Assembly: GCA_036526135.1 (NCBI GenBank)
Contig: DATCZA010000050.1
Location: 1 to 53,078 of the forward strand
DNA from: UBA2965 sp036526135
Lineage (GTDB): Bacteria; Pseudomonadota; Gammaproteobacteria; Pseudomonadales; Azotimanducaceae
Length of the DNA stretch: 53,078 nt
Direction: 5' to 3'
Shown: piece by piece, positions 16,923 through 26,622 of the stretch
Layout: every line of letters begins with the position of its first letter
Numbering within the stretch: position 1 is the first letter of the stretch
Made by a program: the position numbers and the translations under genes
Notes under the pieces: generated by a model
What the model was told of the DNA's origin: nothing
The model's input: only the letters and a program-made list of their open reading frames with translations
Databases searched by the model: none

Positions 16923-17483
16923 GTGCTCACGGAAGTCACCACGCATCACCTCGAGCTCACCGATCCGGATCAGTTCAAGCCGGCGGCCACCGGTCCGGCC
17001 TACGCGCTCAAGCAGGTCCAGCGTCCCACCGCGGAGCTGAACCGCTTTCTCTACTCGACGGTCGGGGCGGCGTGGTTCTGGTACGAGCGCTTGAGCTGGT
17101 CCCGGGCCCGCTGGCTCGAGTTTCTCGACCGGCCGGAGGTCGTCACTTGGGTCGCCTATGTGGATGGCAGCCCCGCCGGCTATTTCGAGCTGGAGGATCA
17201 GCCGGGCGGGTCGGTGGAGATCTGCTATTTCGGCCTCCTGCCGGCCTACATCGGTCAGGGCATGGGCGGCGCTCTGCTGACGGATGCCATCCGCGCCGCC
17301 TGGGCCAGGGGCGCGTCCCGCGTCTGGCTTCACACCTGCTCGCTGGATCACCCTTTTGCGCTCGCCAACTATCTGGCGCGGGGCTTTTCCCTGTTCGACA
17401 TCGTCACGACCACGAAAAATCTGCCCGATCCCATGCCGGAGCCCCGGCCCGGGGATGCCGAGGCGGGCCGGTCGTCAGATTGA
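16923..17483 (+). CDS. GNAT family N-acetyltransferase
   Basis: A 186-residue acetyl-CoA-dependent acetyltransferase. The acetyl-CoA-binding motif A is in EICYFGLLPAYIGQGMGGAL, with the preceding beta strand pattern VAYVDGSPAGYFEL and the C-terminal YLARGFSLF typical of the fold. Start is GTG at 16923; no clear ribosome-binding site precedes it. Its 3' end overlaps the convergent lipA gene by nine bases. The acceptor substrate cannot be inferred. Confidence 0.88.
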   Translation: MLTEVTTHHLELTDPDQFKPAATGPAYALKQVQRPTAELNRFLYSTVGAAWFWYERLSWSRARWLEFLDRPEVVTWVAYVDGSPAGYFELEDQPGGSVEICYFGLLPAYIGQGMGGALLTDAIRAAWARGASRVWLHTCSLDHPFALANYLARGFSLFDIVTTTKNLPDPMPEPRPGDAEAGRSSD

Positions 17484-18467
17484 TTTGACCGGGATCCGCC
17501 CGAGCCCGAGGTTGTTGCCTTCGAGTATGCGGTCGGCCCGGTAGCTCGACCTTACCAGCGGGCCCGACGCGACTTCCGTGAAGCCACGCTCCAAGCCCCA
17601 TTCCCGATACCGTTCGAACTCGTCCGGGTGCACCCAGCGCGCCACTGCCAGATGGTTGCGGGTGGGACGCAGGTACTGGCCCAGGGTGAGGATGTCGACG
17701 CCGTGCTCGCGCAGATCGTCCATGGCCTGGCAAATCTCGTCATCCTGCTCTCCCAGGCCGAGCATGAGGCTCGATTTGGTGAGCAAGTCCCGACGGACCT
17801 GCTTGGCCTCGGCGAGAACGCCCAGCGTCTGATCGTATCCCGCCCGGGGATCGCGAACGTCGCCGGTCAGGCGCTCCACGGTTTCCAGATTCTGGGCGAA
17901 GACGTCCAGCCCCGAGCCCACCACGACGGCAACGGCCTCGGCGGATCCGCTGAAATCCGGCGTGAGCGCCTCGACGGCGGTCTCGGGGTTGACCGCCTTG
18001 ATGGCCTGGATGCACTTCGCGTAGTGGCCGGCGCCGCCGTCCGCCAGGTCGTCCCGGTCGACGGAGGTCAGCACGACGTAGCGCAGCCCCATCAGACGCA
18101 CGGACTCCGCTGCGTTTGCGGGCTCGTCCGGATCGAGACGCCCTCCGGGATTGCCCGTGTCAACCGCGCAGAACCGGCAGGCCCGGGTGCACACGGAGCC
18201 CATCAGCATGATGGTCGCCGTGCCGTTGTTCCAGCACTCACCGATGTTCGGGCAGTGAGATTCCTCGCACACGGTGGCCAGACGGTGGGTGGCCACCGTC
18301 CTGCGCACTGCCTGGTACTTTTCGCCGCCGCCGAGCCGGACGCGCAGCCACGGGGGCTTGCGGCCGGTAGCCGGCTCTGCCTGCCCGTTCGCCTTCATGC
18401 CGTCCTTGATGGCGGTGAAACCTTCGGGCGTGCGGAATTTCTTGCCGCTGACGACTGGTTTGCTCAT
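17475..18467 (-). CDS. lipA: Lipoyl synthase
   Basis: A 330-residue radical SAM enzyme that inserts two sulfur atoms into protein-bound octanoyl groups. Both iron-sulfur sites are visible: the auxiliary cluster cysteines 67, 72 and 78 in CEESHCPNIGEC and the radical SAM cysteines 93, 97 and 100 in CTRACRFC, followed by AVDTGNPGG. The conserved C-terminal RSSYRAD serine ligand is present. No lipB lies beside it, which is unusual but not rare. Confidence 0.97.
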   Translation of the reverse strand: MSKPVVSGKKFRTPEGFTAIKDGMKANGQAEPATGRKPPWLRVRLGGGEKYQAVRRTVATHRLATVCEESHCPNIGECWNNGTATIMLMGSVCTRACRFCAVDTGNPGGRLDPDEPANAAESVRLMGLRYVVLTSVDRDDLADGGAGHYAKCIQAIKAVNPETAVEALTPDFSGSAEAVAVVVGSGLDVFAQNLETVERLTGDVRDPRAGYDQTLGVLAEAKQVRRDLLTKSSLMLGLGEQDDEICQAMDDLREHGVDILTLGQYLRPTRNHLAVARWVHPDEFERYREWGLERGFTEVASGPLVRSSYRADRILEGNNLGLGRIPVKSI

Positions 18468-18515
18468 GGCCCGTCATTGTACCCATAATGCCGCGTCGTT
18501 GAGGTGCGGTAACCA

Positions 18516-19952
18516 ATGCAGGAACGTCCGGCAGTCACCCGGCGGGTGCGATGGCTATACGGGGCCGGAGCCGCCGCCTACGGCGTGAAGGAAAACGGCT
18601 TCTCCTATTTCCTGCTCTTCTACTACAACCAGGTGCTCGATCTTCCGGGCGCCTATGCCGGCACGGCGATCCTGATCGCCATGATCTTCGACGCCATCTC
18701 GGACCCTCTGGTGGGCGTCTGGTCGGACAATACCAGGTCGCGCTGGGGACGCCGCCACCCCTTCATGTACAGCGCCGCCCTGCCCGTGGCGGTGATCTAC
18801 TTCTTTCTCTGGAACCCGCCGGAGCTAACGGAGTTTCAGCTCTTTGTCTATCTCACCGTAGGGTGCGTGCTCGTGCGTTTCTTTGTCACGCTGTACGAGA
18901 TACCGTCCAGCGCCATCGTCGCAGAGCTCACGGACGACTACGACGAACGGACCCGGTTGCTCAGCTACCGCTACATGATGGGCTGGTTCGGCGGTCTCGG
19001 GATGGCGGTGCTGAACTGGGGTTTGTTCATGGTGGTCTGGGGAGAGGCGGGCGAAACGACGTTCCGCGTCTACGGAGCGGTGGGTGCGGTGATCATGTTC
19101 GTGGCCATCGTGGGATCCTCCCTCGGCCTGCACCGCTACATACCCTACCTGCACCCGCCGCCGGAAAGGACCTCCTACCGGGTCCGGCAGCTTACCGGCG
19201 ATCTCATCGAGACCATCAGCAACAGGAACTTCGCCGCGCTGTTCTTCGCCGGCCTCTTCGCCGCGGTGGGCGCCGGCGTGGCGACGAATTTCGACACCTA
19301 CATCATCACCCACTTCTGGGAGTTCGAGGCCGAGCAGTGGCGCTGGGTGATCATCTCGTTGTTCGTCTCGGCACTCATTCCCATGTATCTGGCGCCGCTG
19401 GTTACCCGGCGCTGGGACAAGAAGCGAAGCGCGCTGGGTATCTACGCTTTCCAGATCGTCTTTGCCGCCCTGCCTATCCTGTTGCGCCTGGCCGGCTGGT
19501 TTCCGGATAACGACAGCGCCTGGACCTACCCGCTGATCTGGGCTCACGCCGTCGTCAACGTGGTCGTGATCGTGATGTTCGGCGTCATCCAGAGCTCGAT
19601 GCTGGCGGACGTGGTGGAGCACAGCCAGGCGTCCACCGGCCGGCGTGAGGAGGGGCTGTTCTTCGCCGCGCGATCGTTTGCCCAGAAGGCGACCTCGGGG
19701 GTCGGCGCGTTCATCGCCGGGCTGGCGCTGGACTGGATCGCGTTCCCGAGGGGCGCGACGCCGGGGACGGTGCCGGACGCCGTCATATGGGATCTTGGTT
19801 TCATTTACGGCCCCGCGCTCATGATTTTCTACGTGCTGGCGTTGGTTTCCATCGGGTTCTATAGAATCTCGCGGCAGGGACACGATCAGCGGGTGGGCGC
19901 GCTGCGCGCGGGCGCCACGGCCCCGTCGGGAAGCATGGAGGAATCGCGATGA
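18516..19952 (+). CDS. GPH-family (MelB-like) MFS sugar/cation symporter
   Basis: A 478-residue twelve-helix membrane carrier. The first half shows the family's GVKENGFSYFLLFYYNQVL and the DAISDPLVGVWSDNTRSRWG / RRHPF cation-binding and loop region, diagnostic of glycoside-pentoside-hexuronide:cation symporters. Substrate unknown: many environmental members of this clade sit next to lipid or sterol genes rather than sugar genes. Its stop overlaps the next gene's ATG (ATGA), so transporter and SDR are translationally coupled. Confidence 0.9.
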   Translation: MQERPAVTRRVRWLYGAGAAAYGVKENGFSYFLLFYYNQVLDLPGAYAGTAILIAMIFDAISDPLVGVWSDNTRSRWGRRHPFMYSAALPVAVIYFFLWNPPELTEFQLFVYLTVGCVLVRFFVTLYEIPSSAIVAELTDDYDERTRLLSYRYMMGWFGGLGMAVLNWGLFMVVWGEAGETTFRVYGAVGAVIMFVAIVGSSLGLHRYIPYLHPPPERTSYRVRQLTGDLIETISNRNFAALFFAGLFAAVGAGVATNFDTYIITHFWEFEAEQWRWVIISLFVSALIPMYLAPLVTRRWDKKRSALGIYAFQIVFAALPILLRLAGWFPDNDSAWTYPLIWAHAVVNVVVIVMFGVIQSSMLADVVEHSQASTGRREEGLFFAARSFAQKATSGVGAFIAGLALDWIAFPRGATPGTVPDAVIWDLGFIYGPALMIFYVLALVSIGFYRISRQGHDQRVGALRAGATAPSGSMEESR

Positions 19953-20671
19953 ACGACCGACCCGTGATCGTCACCGGGGGCGCCGGGGGCATCGGCAGCG
20001 CCATCGTTGCCCGTCTTGTTGCCGACGGCCATCCGGTGGCCGTGCTCGATCTGCACCCCGCGTCTGCTACCCCTTCGGGCTCCCTGTTTTCCTACCCGTG
20101 CGACATCGCCGATCTCGACGCGGTGGAGCGGGCGGTCGCCGAGTTCGAGGCGGCGGTGGGCGCGCCGTTCGGGCTCGTCAACAATGCCGGCTGGGACCAG
20201 GCCCTGCCGTTTCTGGAGACGGGGCCGGATCTGTGGGAGAAGGTGATCGACGTGAACCTGCGCGGCCCCGTGAACGTCACCTACGCGGTGCTGCGCAGGC
20301 TGGCGGGCGCGAGCCGCGGCCGGGTGGTCAGCATCGCCTCGGATGCCGGCCGTGTGGGCTCGTCGGGAGAGGCCGTCTACTCAGCGTGCAAAGGCGGCAT
20401 CATCGCCTTCATGAAGACGCTGGCTCGCGAGCACGCGCGTCAGGGCATCACGTTCAACTCCGTCTGCCCTGGCCCCACGGACACGCCTCTGCTCGATTCC
20501 TTCGACGAGTCGGGTCGGCTGGCCCAGGCGCTCGAGCGGGCCATACCCATGCGGCGGCTGGGAAGACCGGAGGACTTTCCGGGGATCGTTGCCTTCCTGT
20601 TGAGTGACGAGGCGTCGTTCATCACCGGCCAGACCGTGAGCGTCTCTGGCGGGTTGTCGATGCAGGGGTGA
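19949..20671 (+). CDS. Short-chain dehydrogenase/reductase
   Basis: A 240-residue classical SDR oxidoreductase using NAD(P)H. The nucleotide-binding motif is TGGAGGIG at residues 8-15, LVNNAGWD follows, then the catalytic Ser in SIASDAG and YSACK (Tyr and Lys of YxxxK), and a C-terminal FITGQTVSVSGGLSM. Related to 3-oxoacyl-reductases and 3-hydroxyacyl-CoA or 2-hydroxycyclohexanecarbonyl-CoA dehydrogenases. It is coupled to the GPH transporter by ATGA overlap, so the transporter's substrate may be its pathway's input. Confidence 0.92.
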   Translation: MNDRPVIVTGGAGGIGSAIVARLVADGHPVAVLDLHPASATPSGSLFSYPCDIADLDAVERAVAEFEAAVGAPFGLVNNAGWDQALPFLETGPDLWEKVIDVNLRGPVNVTYAVLRRLAGASRGRVVSIASDAGRVGSSGEAVYSACKGGIIAFMKTLAREHARQGITFNSVCPGPTDTPLLDSFDESGRLAQALERAIPMRRLGRPEDFPGIVAFLLSDEASFITGQTVSVSGGLSMQG

Positions 20672-20672
20672 C

Positions 20673-22550
20673 CTACCCCTCGTCCTGAAACTGCAGCGAG
20701 TGCAGGGTGTGATAGAGCCCCTCGCTGGCGATCAGCTCCTCATGGGTGCCGAGCTCGACCACCCTTCCTCCCTGAAGAACCAGCACCCGGTCGGCTTCCT
20801 GAATGGTCTGCAGGCGATGGGCGATGATGATCGAAGTCCGCCCGGCGGTGAGCTTTCGCAGCGCGTCCTGGATGAGGAGCTCGGTTTCGGTGTCGATGCT
20901 CGCGGTTGCCTCGTCGAGCACGAGGATCTCGGGATCCGCGGCCAGCACCCGGGCGAAGGCCAGCAGCTGCCGCTGCCCCTGGGACAGGTTCTGACCGCGC
21001 TCGGAGAGCTCGGTGTCGTATCCGCGGGGCAGGTCGCTGATGAAGCCGTGGGCGTTGACGCGGCGCGCGGCCTCCTCGGCGCGCTCCCGGGTGATCCGGG
21101 GATCGCCGAGGGCGATGTTGTCGAAGACGGTCCCTGAGAAGATGTGGAAGTCCTGGAGCACCACGCCGATGCGCTGGCGCAGGTCGCGCGTATGGATGCG
21201 GTTGAGATCGATGCCGTCGAGGAAAATCTGGCCGTCGTCGAATTCGTAGAACCTTCCGAGCAGGCGGATCAGCGTGCTCTTGCCGGACCCCGTCGGGCCC
21301 ACGATGGCGAGCTTCTCCCCGGCCCCGATCTCGAAGGAGACGTCGTGGAGAATCTGAACGTCCGGGTCGTAGGCGAAGTTCAGGTGCCTGAAGGTGACCT
21401 CGCCCTGCAGCCGGGGCGGCAGCGTGACGGGATCGGCCGGCTCGTGAATCTTCTCGTCCCAGTCCAGCGCCTGAAAGATCCGCTCGCCGCTCGCCATGGC
21501 CCGGAAGAGAATGTTCGTCTGCTCGCCGAGAACCACGATGGGATGGAAGAGCATGTCGATGAAGCGGGTGAACAGAATCACGGCGCCCAGGGTCATTTCT
21601 TCCTGCACTGCAGCGCCGCCGGCGTACCAGATGATCACCCCGAGGGCCAGGTGCGCCATGCTGTCGTTGAAGGCGCCGTAGAGGGTCTCGAATCGCGTCG
21701 TTCTGAGCTCGTGGCCGCGGTTTTCTTCGTTGATCTTCGTGTAACGGTCCAGGTTGTATTGCTGTCGCTCGGAGAGCTGCACCACCTGAAGGCCCGCCAG
21801 GTTTTCCTGCATGTTCTGATTCAGAGCCGACAGCGACATGCGCACCATCCGGAACAGGCGGCGCGTCGCCCGGCGGAAATAGAAGGTCACGCTGCCCATG
21901 ACGGGCAACGCGAGAAGCAGAAGCAGGGTTAGCTCGACGTCGATGGCCAGCATGATGGCGAGCGCCACGAAGAAGGGCATGAACTCGCCGATGAGCGAGC
22001 CGAGACCGCGAAGCAGCTCGTAGAGCGCTTCGATGTCGTTGGTCACCCGCGTCATGACCCGTCCTACGGCGACTCGGTCGTAGAACGAGGACGGTCTGGT
22101 CTCGAGGTGTCGAAACAGATCCAGCCGCAGGTCCCTCAGACCGTTGATGACCGACGAGATCAGGGTCATGCGGTGAGCGTGACCGGCAGCCGCCCAGGCA
22201 ATCTGCAGCCCCGCATACAGGAGACAGGCCGCCATGAGAGGGTGAAGTGCCAGGATGTCCGCCAGCCACTCGGTCAGCTCCACCATGCCGAGGTCCGGTG
22301 CCAGGGAATCCGTCTCGCCCCGGATCAGGTGGTCGATCACCACCAGCGAGATGATGATGGGCATGAGAACCTGCAGCGTGGACGCCAGCAGCACCAGCAC
22401 GGCGCTGATTCCGAAGGTCACCCGGTAGGGCCGCAACCATTTCAGGAGGCGTCGCAGGAGCGCAAGGTTCAGAACCGCGCCGGAGATCTCGGCGTCGAAC
22501 ATGGAGTAGTTGCGCCGCTCGGGAGCGCCAGGCTGGCTGGCCGCCGTCAC
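20673..22550 (-). CDS. ABC exporter half-transporter with the catalytic ATP site (MdlB-like)
   Basis: A 625-residue type IV ABC half-transporter with six membrane helices (about residues 35-345) and one nucleotide-binding domain. Walker A is GPTGSGKST (418-426), Walker B VLDE with Asp546 and the catalytic Glu547, and the switch His is 578. Its signature is LSQGQ (522-526) instead of LSGGQ. Together with the upstream partner this gives one competent and one degenerate ATP site. Its start overlaps the partner's stop by four bases. Exported substrate unknown: lipids, peptides or drugs are all plausible. Confidence 0.93.
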   Translation of the reverse strand: MTAASQPGAPERRNYSMFDAEISGAVLNLALLRRLLKWLRPYRVTFGISAVLVLLASTLQVLMPIIISLVVIDHLIRGETDSLAPDLGMVELTEWLADILALHPLMAACLLYAGLQIAWAAAGHAHRMTLISSVINGLRDLRLDLFRHLETRPSSFYDRVAVGRVMTRVTNDIEALYELLRGLGSLIGEFMPFFVALAIMLAIDVELTLLLLLALPVMGSVTFYFRRATRRLFRMVRMSLSALNQNMQENLAGLQVVQLSERQQYNLDRYTKINEENRGHELRTTRFETLYGAFNDSMAHLALGVIIWYAGGAAVQEEMTLGAVILFTRFIDMLFHPIVVLGEQTNILFRAMASGERIFQALDWDEKIHEPADPVTLPPRLQGEVTFRHLNFAYDPDVQILHDVSFEIGAGEKLAIVGPTGSGKSTLIRLLGRFYEFDDGQIFLDGIDLNRIHTRDLRQRIGVVLQDFHIFSGTVFDNIALGDPRITRERAEEAARRVNAHGFISDLPRGYDTELSERGQNLSQGQRQLLAFARVLAADPEILVLDEATASIDTETELLIQDALRKLTAGRTSIIIAHRLQTIQEADRVLVLQGGRVVELGTHEELIASEGLYHTLHSLQFQDEG

Positions 22551-24307
22551 GTCGTCGCCCCGATCAGGTCGTAGTCGGTATCAACAGCGCCCTCGCGCTG
22601 AATCCGTTCGAGCTCGGCGTACTGTCCTGCCCTGGCCAGAAGCTCTTCGTGGGTACCGGACTCGACGATGCGCCCGGCGTCCATGACCACGATGCGGTCG
22701 GAGTGGCGGGCGGTCGAAACGCGGTGGGACACCAAAATGGTGGTCTGGCGGCGCCGCAGCCGGCGCAGCTCCCGGAGAATGTGCTCTTCCGTCTCGGTGT
22801 CGACGCTGGAAAAGCAGTCGTCGAGGATCAGCACGGGCGCCCCGCGAATGAGGCCGCGGGCCAGGGTGGCTCGCTGCTTCTGGCCTCCGGAGAGCGTCAC
22901 GCCGCGCTCGCCGACGATGGTGTCGAGCTGCTCCGGGAACTCCTCGATGGTTTCCTTGAGATCTGCGGACGTTGCCGCCTCCCAGATCTTCTCCACCGCC
23001 CGGCCCGGGTCGTCGTAGGTCAGGTTGTCGCCCAGGGGCTCGCCGAACAGAAAAGCATCCTGGGGCACCATGGCAACCTGGGACCTCAGCTGGGCGAGTG
23101 GGTAGTCGCGGACGTCGTGGCCGTCGATGAGAACCGCGCCTGGCGGCGTGTCCAGCAGCCGCACGAGCTGCTTGAGCAGCGTCGTCTTGCCCGATCCGAC
23201 CCTGCCCATGATGGTCACGGACTCGCCCCGGGCGACGGTCAGCGAGACGTCATCGAGAGCCGGACGAATGCCCTCGTCGTAAGCGAAGGTCAGGTGGCGT
23301 ATCTCGACGTCGCCCCGGATCGTCGCCGGCGTCGTCCCGCTTGGATCGTCGGCGATCTCTGGGGACAGGGTGATGACCTCGAACAGCCGGTCGCTGGCCA
23401 CGGCCGCCCGCTGGAAGAGGTTGACGATGAAGCCGGCCACCCGAAACGGCTGGACGACCATGTTCACGTACATGAAGAAGGCAACGAGCTCGCCCACCGT
23501 CATGGCGCCGTCCAGGACCAGGTAGCCGCCATACCCCAGGATGGTGACGGAGCAGATGGCGGCCAGCGAAGGCATCCAGGCCGCCATGAGCGAGTTGATC
23601 TGAGACTGGCGGTAGAACGCGTTGGCGTACTGCTGGTTGGTCCTGCCGAACCGGCGGATCTCATTCTCTTCCTGGACCATGGCCTGGATGGTGCGAATCC
23701 CGGAGAGGTTTTCCTGGGCGTGGGCGCCCAGGTCGGACAATCGGTTCTGAACGTCCCTCGAGGCCACGCCCATCTGGCGCGCGGACCAGCTTGCGTAGAA
23801 GAACACCAGGGGCAGGGGTGGCAGCAGCAGCAGCGTGAGTGACGGGGACAGATAGAGCATGAAGCCGAAGCCCACCAGCGTCGCGTAGACGAGGATGACC
23901 ATCAGGATCGTGCCCATGGCGATGAGTCTCTGGATCAGGCCGATGTCGGCTACCGCCCGGGTCATCATGTCGCCGATGGTGTAGCGCGTGAAGAAACGAA
24001 CGCCCTGTTGCTGCAGGGATTCGTACAGAGCCTGCCGCAGATCGAACGCCACGTGCTGGCCGACGCAGCGCACGGAGTAGCGGGCGTAGGTGACCACGAC
24101 GTAGCGCCCGATCACCGCTCCGGCAATTCCGAGCAGTGGGGTCGTCATGTCCGCGTTGCCGGCGGACATCCGATCGATGCCGATGGCCACGAAGATAGGC
24201 ACCATGGCTTCGAAGAATCTTGCGATTCCGAACGCGCCGACGCCGGCCCCCAGTCGCAGCCGATACGGGGCGAGGAACGATTTCAGACGGATCAGAGAGC
24301 GAATCAT
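22547..24307 (-). CDS. ABC exporter half-transporter with a degenerate ATP site (MdlA-like)
   Basis: A 586-residue partner of the next gene, with six membrane helices then the nucleotide-binding domain. Walker A is GRVGSGKTT (368-376), signature LSGGQ (472-476), switch His528. The residue after the Walker B Asp496 is Asp497 rather than Glu, the substitution found in the non-hydrolysing half of heterodimeric exporters such as BmrC/BmrD and TM287/288. It starts 24 bp after asnS and overlaps the downstream half-transporter by ATGA, so all three are probably cotranscribed. Confidence 0.93.
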   Translation of the reverse strand: MIRSLIRLKSFLAPYRLRLGAGVGAFGIARFFEAMVPIFVAIGIDRMSAGNADMTTPLLGIAGAVIGRYVVVTYARYSVRCVGQHVAFDLRQALYESLQQQGVRFFTRYTIGDMMTRAVADIGLIQRLIAMGTILMVILVYATLVGFGFMLYLSPSLTLLLLPPLPLVFFYASWSARQMGVASRDVQNRLSDLGAHAQENLSGIRTIQAMVQEENEIRRFGRTNQQYANAFYRQSQINSLMAAWMPSLAAICSVTILGYGGYLVLDGAMTVGELVAFFMYVNMVVQPFRVAGFIVNLFQRAAVASDRLFEVITLSPEIADDPSGTTPATIRGDVEIRHLTFAYDEGIRPALDDVSLTVARGESVTIMGRVGSGKTTLLKQLVRLLDTPPGAVLIDGHDVRDYPLAQLRSQVAMVPQDAFLFGEPLGDNLTYDDPGRAVEKIWEAATSADLKETIEEFPEQLDTIVGERGVTLSGGQKQRATLARGLIRGAPVLILDDCFSSVDTETEEHILRELRRLRRRQTTILVSHRVSTARHSDRIVVMDAGRIVESGTHEELLARAGQYAELERIQREGAVDTDYDLIGATT

Positions 24308-24331
24308 CGGTGGGGCGCAGCCGCTGCCGCG

Positions 24332-25723
24332 TCAGAAACTGGCGTTGTGCGGCACTCTGGGGAACGGGATGGCGTCACGGATGTTGTCCATCCCCGTCAT
24401 GTAAAGCACCAGGCGTTCCAGACCGAGCCCGAACCCCGCGTGGGGTGCGGTGCCGTACCGGCGAAGGTCCCGGTACCACCAGAGATCCTCGCCGATGTCC
24501 TGTTCCGCCATGCGGGCGTCGAGCACGTCCAGGCGCTCTTCCCGCTGGCTGCCGCCGATGATCTCGCCGACGCCGGGGACGAGCACGTCCATGGCGGCCA
24601 CCGTCGCGTCGTCGTCGTTCAGGCGCATGTAGAACGCTTTGATGGTCTTGGGGTAGTTGACCACCACCACCGGCCCGCCCACGTGCACCTCGGTGAGATA
24701 GCGCTCGTGCTCGGATTGCAGGTCGAGTCCCCACTGCACCGGGTACTCGAAGTTCTGACCCGCCTTCTCGAGGATGCTGACGGCGTCCGTGTAGTCGATC
24801 CGTTCGAACGGTGTGGCGATGACGTGTTCCAGGCGGCTGATGGCCTGCTCGTCTACCCGGTCGGCGAAGAAACTCATGTCGTCGGGACAGGCGTCCAGCA
24901 CCCTGCGGCAGACGGCTTTCAGGAAGTCCTCGGCAAGCTCCGCGTTGGCGTTCAGGTCGGCGAAGGCGATTTCCGGTTCGATCATCCAGAACTCGGCCAG
25001 ATGTCGGCTGGTATTCGAGTTCTCCGCGCGGAAGGTCGGGCCGAACGTGTACACCTTGCTCAGAGCAAGGCAGTAGCTTTCCAGGTTCAGTTGCCCCGAG
25101 ACGGTCAGAAAGGTCTCGCGACCGAAGAAGTCGTCGTCGAAGGGGCTGTCCCCGCGGGTCAGTGCCCGGTTGGCGATGTCCAGCGTGGAGACGCGAAACA
25201 GCTGCCCGGCGCCCTCGCAATCGCTGGCCGTGATGATCGGCGTGTTGACCCAGACGAAACCGTTGTCGTTGAAATAGCCGTGCACCGCCTGGGCGATGGC
25301 GTTACGCACGCGAGCGATGGCGCCGAAGGTGTTCGTGCGGGGACGCAGATGGGCGACTTCTCTGAGGTATTCGAAGGTGTGGCGTTTTTTTGCGATCGGG
25401 TAAGTTTCAGGGTCGTCCACCCATCCCACCACCACGACCTCGGTGGCCTGAATCTCGCGGTCCTGGCCGCGGCCTTGAGATTCCACCACGGTTCCCCTGA
25501 TCCGCACGGAGCAGCCTGTGCCGAGATGCTCGACATCGTGCTCGTAGTTGGCGAGCTGCGAGTCGGCCACCGCCTGAATGGTGTCGAAGCAGGAGCCGTC
25601 GCTGACGTGCACGAAGGAGAAGCCGCCTTTCGACGTTCGCCTCGATCTGACCCAACCTTCGATGGTGACCTCTGCTCCGACGGGAAGGCGGTGGGCGAGG
25701 ATGTCTTTGATGGTGTCGGTCAT
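24332..25723 (-). CDS. asnS: Asparaginyl-tRNA synthetase
   Basis: A 463-residue class IIb synthetase that charges tRNA-Asn. The N-terminal OB-fold anticodon domain (about residues 15-105) is followed by the catalytic core with motif 2 FGPTFRAENSNTSRHLAEFW and motif 3 GFGLGLERLVLYMTGM. The GPTFRAENSNT segment identifies AsnRS rather than AspRS. A dedicated AsnRS implies that at least part of Asn-tRNA is made directly. First gene of the asnS-ABC exporter group; divergent from the DUF3014 gene. Confidence 0.96.
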   Translation of the reverse strand: MTDTIKDILAHRLPVGAEVTIEGWVRSRRTSKGGFSFVHVSDGSCFDTIQAVADSQLANYEHDVEHLGTGCSVRIRGTVVESQGRGQDREIQATEVVVVGWVDDPETYPIAKKRHTFEYLREVAHLRPRTNTFGAIARVRNAIAQAVHGYFNDNGFVWVNTPIITASDCEGAGQLFRVSTLDIANRALTRGDSPFDDDFFGRETFLTVSGQLNLESYCLALSKVYTFGPTFRAENSNTSRHLAEFWMIEPEIAFADLNANAELAEDFLKAVCRRVLDACPDDMSFFADRVDEQAISRLEHVIATPFERIDYTDAVSILEKAGQNFEYPVQWGLDLQSEHERYLTEVHVGGPVVVVNYPKTIKAFYMRLNDDDATVAAMDVLVPGVGEIIGGSQREERLDVLDARMAEQDIGEDLWWYRDLRRYGTAPHAGFGLGLERLVLYMTGMDNIRDAIPFPRVPHNASF

Positions 25724-25820
25724 CGGCGCGGCTGCTCAGGCAGGAATGAGGGATTGTGGAATGATAATGGAATTGGCCCGGCCTTGGATAATTCCCCGCG
25801 GGTCGTGGTCATAATGAGAC

Positions 25821-26597
25821 ATGCGCAACCTCATCATCGTCATCGCCCTCGTGCTGGTTCTGCTCGGCGGCCTCTGGCTGGCTTCGGATCGCAGTGCCGG
25901 TGATCGGGAAGTCCCGCTCCCGGGGGCCGAGCCGGTGCCGGTTCCCGGACCGCGGCCCGCTGAACCCGCGCGGCGACCGCAGCCGATGCCCGTCGCTGAG
26001 CCGGCTATCGTGCTGCCCGACCTCGACGCGAGCGATCCGTTCCTGCGGGAACGGCTGGCTGGGGTCGAGTTGCCCCAGAACTGGATCGACCGTGATGATC
26101 TCGTCCGCCGCCTGGCGGTGGTGATCGAAAACGCGGCTCGCGGAGAGTATCCAAGGCGTCAGCTGGGTTTTCTTGCGCCGTCCGGCCGGTTCCGCGTGGT
26201 GGAAAGACAGGGCAGGCTTTTCGTGGACCCCGACAACTACCGACGCTTCGACGGGTATCTCGACGTGCTCGAAGGCCTGGACCCCCGGACGGCCGCCGAG
26301 CTGCTGTCTCTCATCGAGCCTCTGCTGGCCGTCGCCATGGGCGAGCTCGGCAGCGACGGGTCGGTTTCCGATCAGATCGATGCTGCCGTTGCGGAGGTGA
26401 TGGCGGTGCCCGACGTTGTCGGCGAGGTGGAGCTGGCTCAGCCGAAGGTGCTCTACGAGTACGCGGATCCGGCGCTGGAAGCGCTGTCGCCGCTGCAGAA
26501 GCAGGTGCTTCGAATGGGTCCGGAAAATGCGGCGCGGCTCAAGCGCTACGTTGCCGAGATGGCCGTCGCGTTGCAGCCTGACCCCTCCGACGGCTAG
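25821..26597 (+). CDS. DUF3014 membrane-anchored protein
   Basis: A 258-residue protein of unknown function. One N-terminal transmembrane anchor (residues 4-22, LIIVIALVLVLLGGLWLAS) is followed by a Pro-rich linker (about 30-70) and a conserved periplasmic domain. The domain contains LDASDPFLRE, PRRQLGFLAPSGRFRV and the strongly conserved QPKVLYEYADPALEALSPLQ plus LRMGPENAARLK, which I recognise as the DUF3014 family common in gammaproteobacteria. No enzymatic motif is visible. It stands alone between asnS and a convergent acyltransferase. Confidence 0.88.
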   Translation: MRNLIIVIALVLVLLGGLWLASDRSAGDREVPLPGAEPVPVPGPRPAEPARRPQPMPVAEPAIVLPDLDASDPFLRERLAGVELPQNWIDRDDLVRRLAVVIENAARGEYPRRQLGFLAPSGRFRVVERQGRLFVDPDNYRRFDGYLDVLEGLDPRTAAELLSLIEPLLAVAMGELGSDGSVSDQIDAAVAEVMAVPDVVGEVELAQPKVLYEYADPALEALSPLQKQVLRMGPENAARLKRYVAEMAVALQPDPSDG

Positions 26598-26622
26598 GCG
26601 GGCGCCCTTCGGCGCAAGCCGT

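Noticed and set aside
24008..25903. 631-codon forward frame opposite asnS
   Set aside because: Shadow of asnS and the ABC exporter start; no recognisable domain, and it crosses real gene boundaries.
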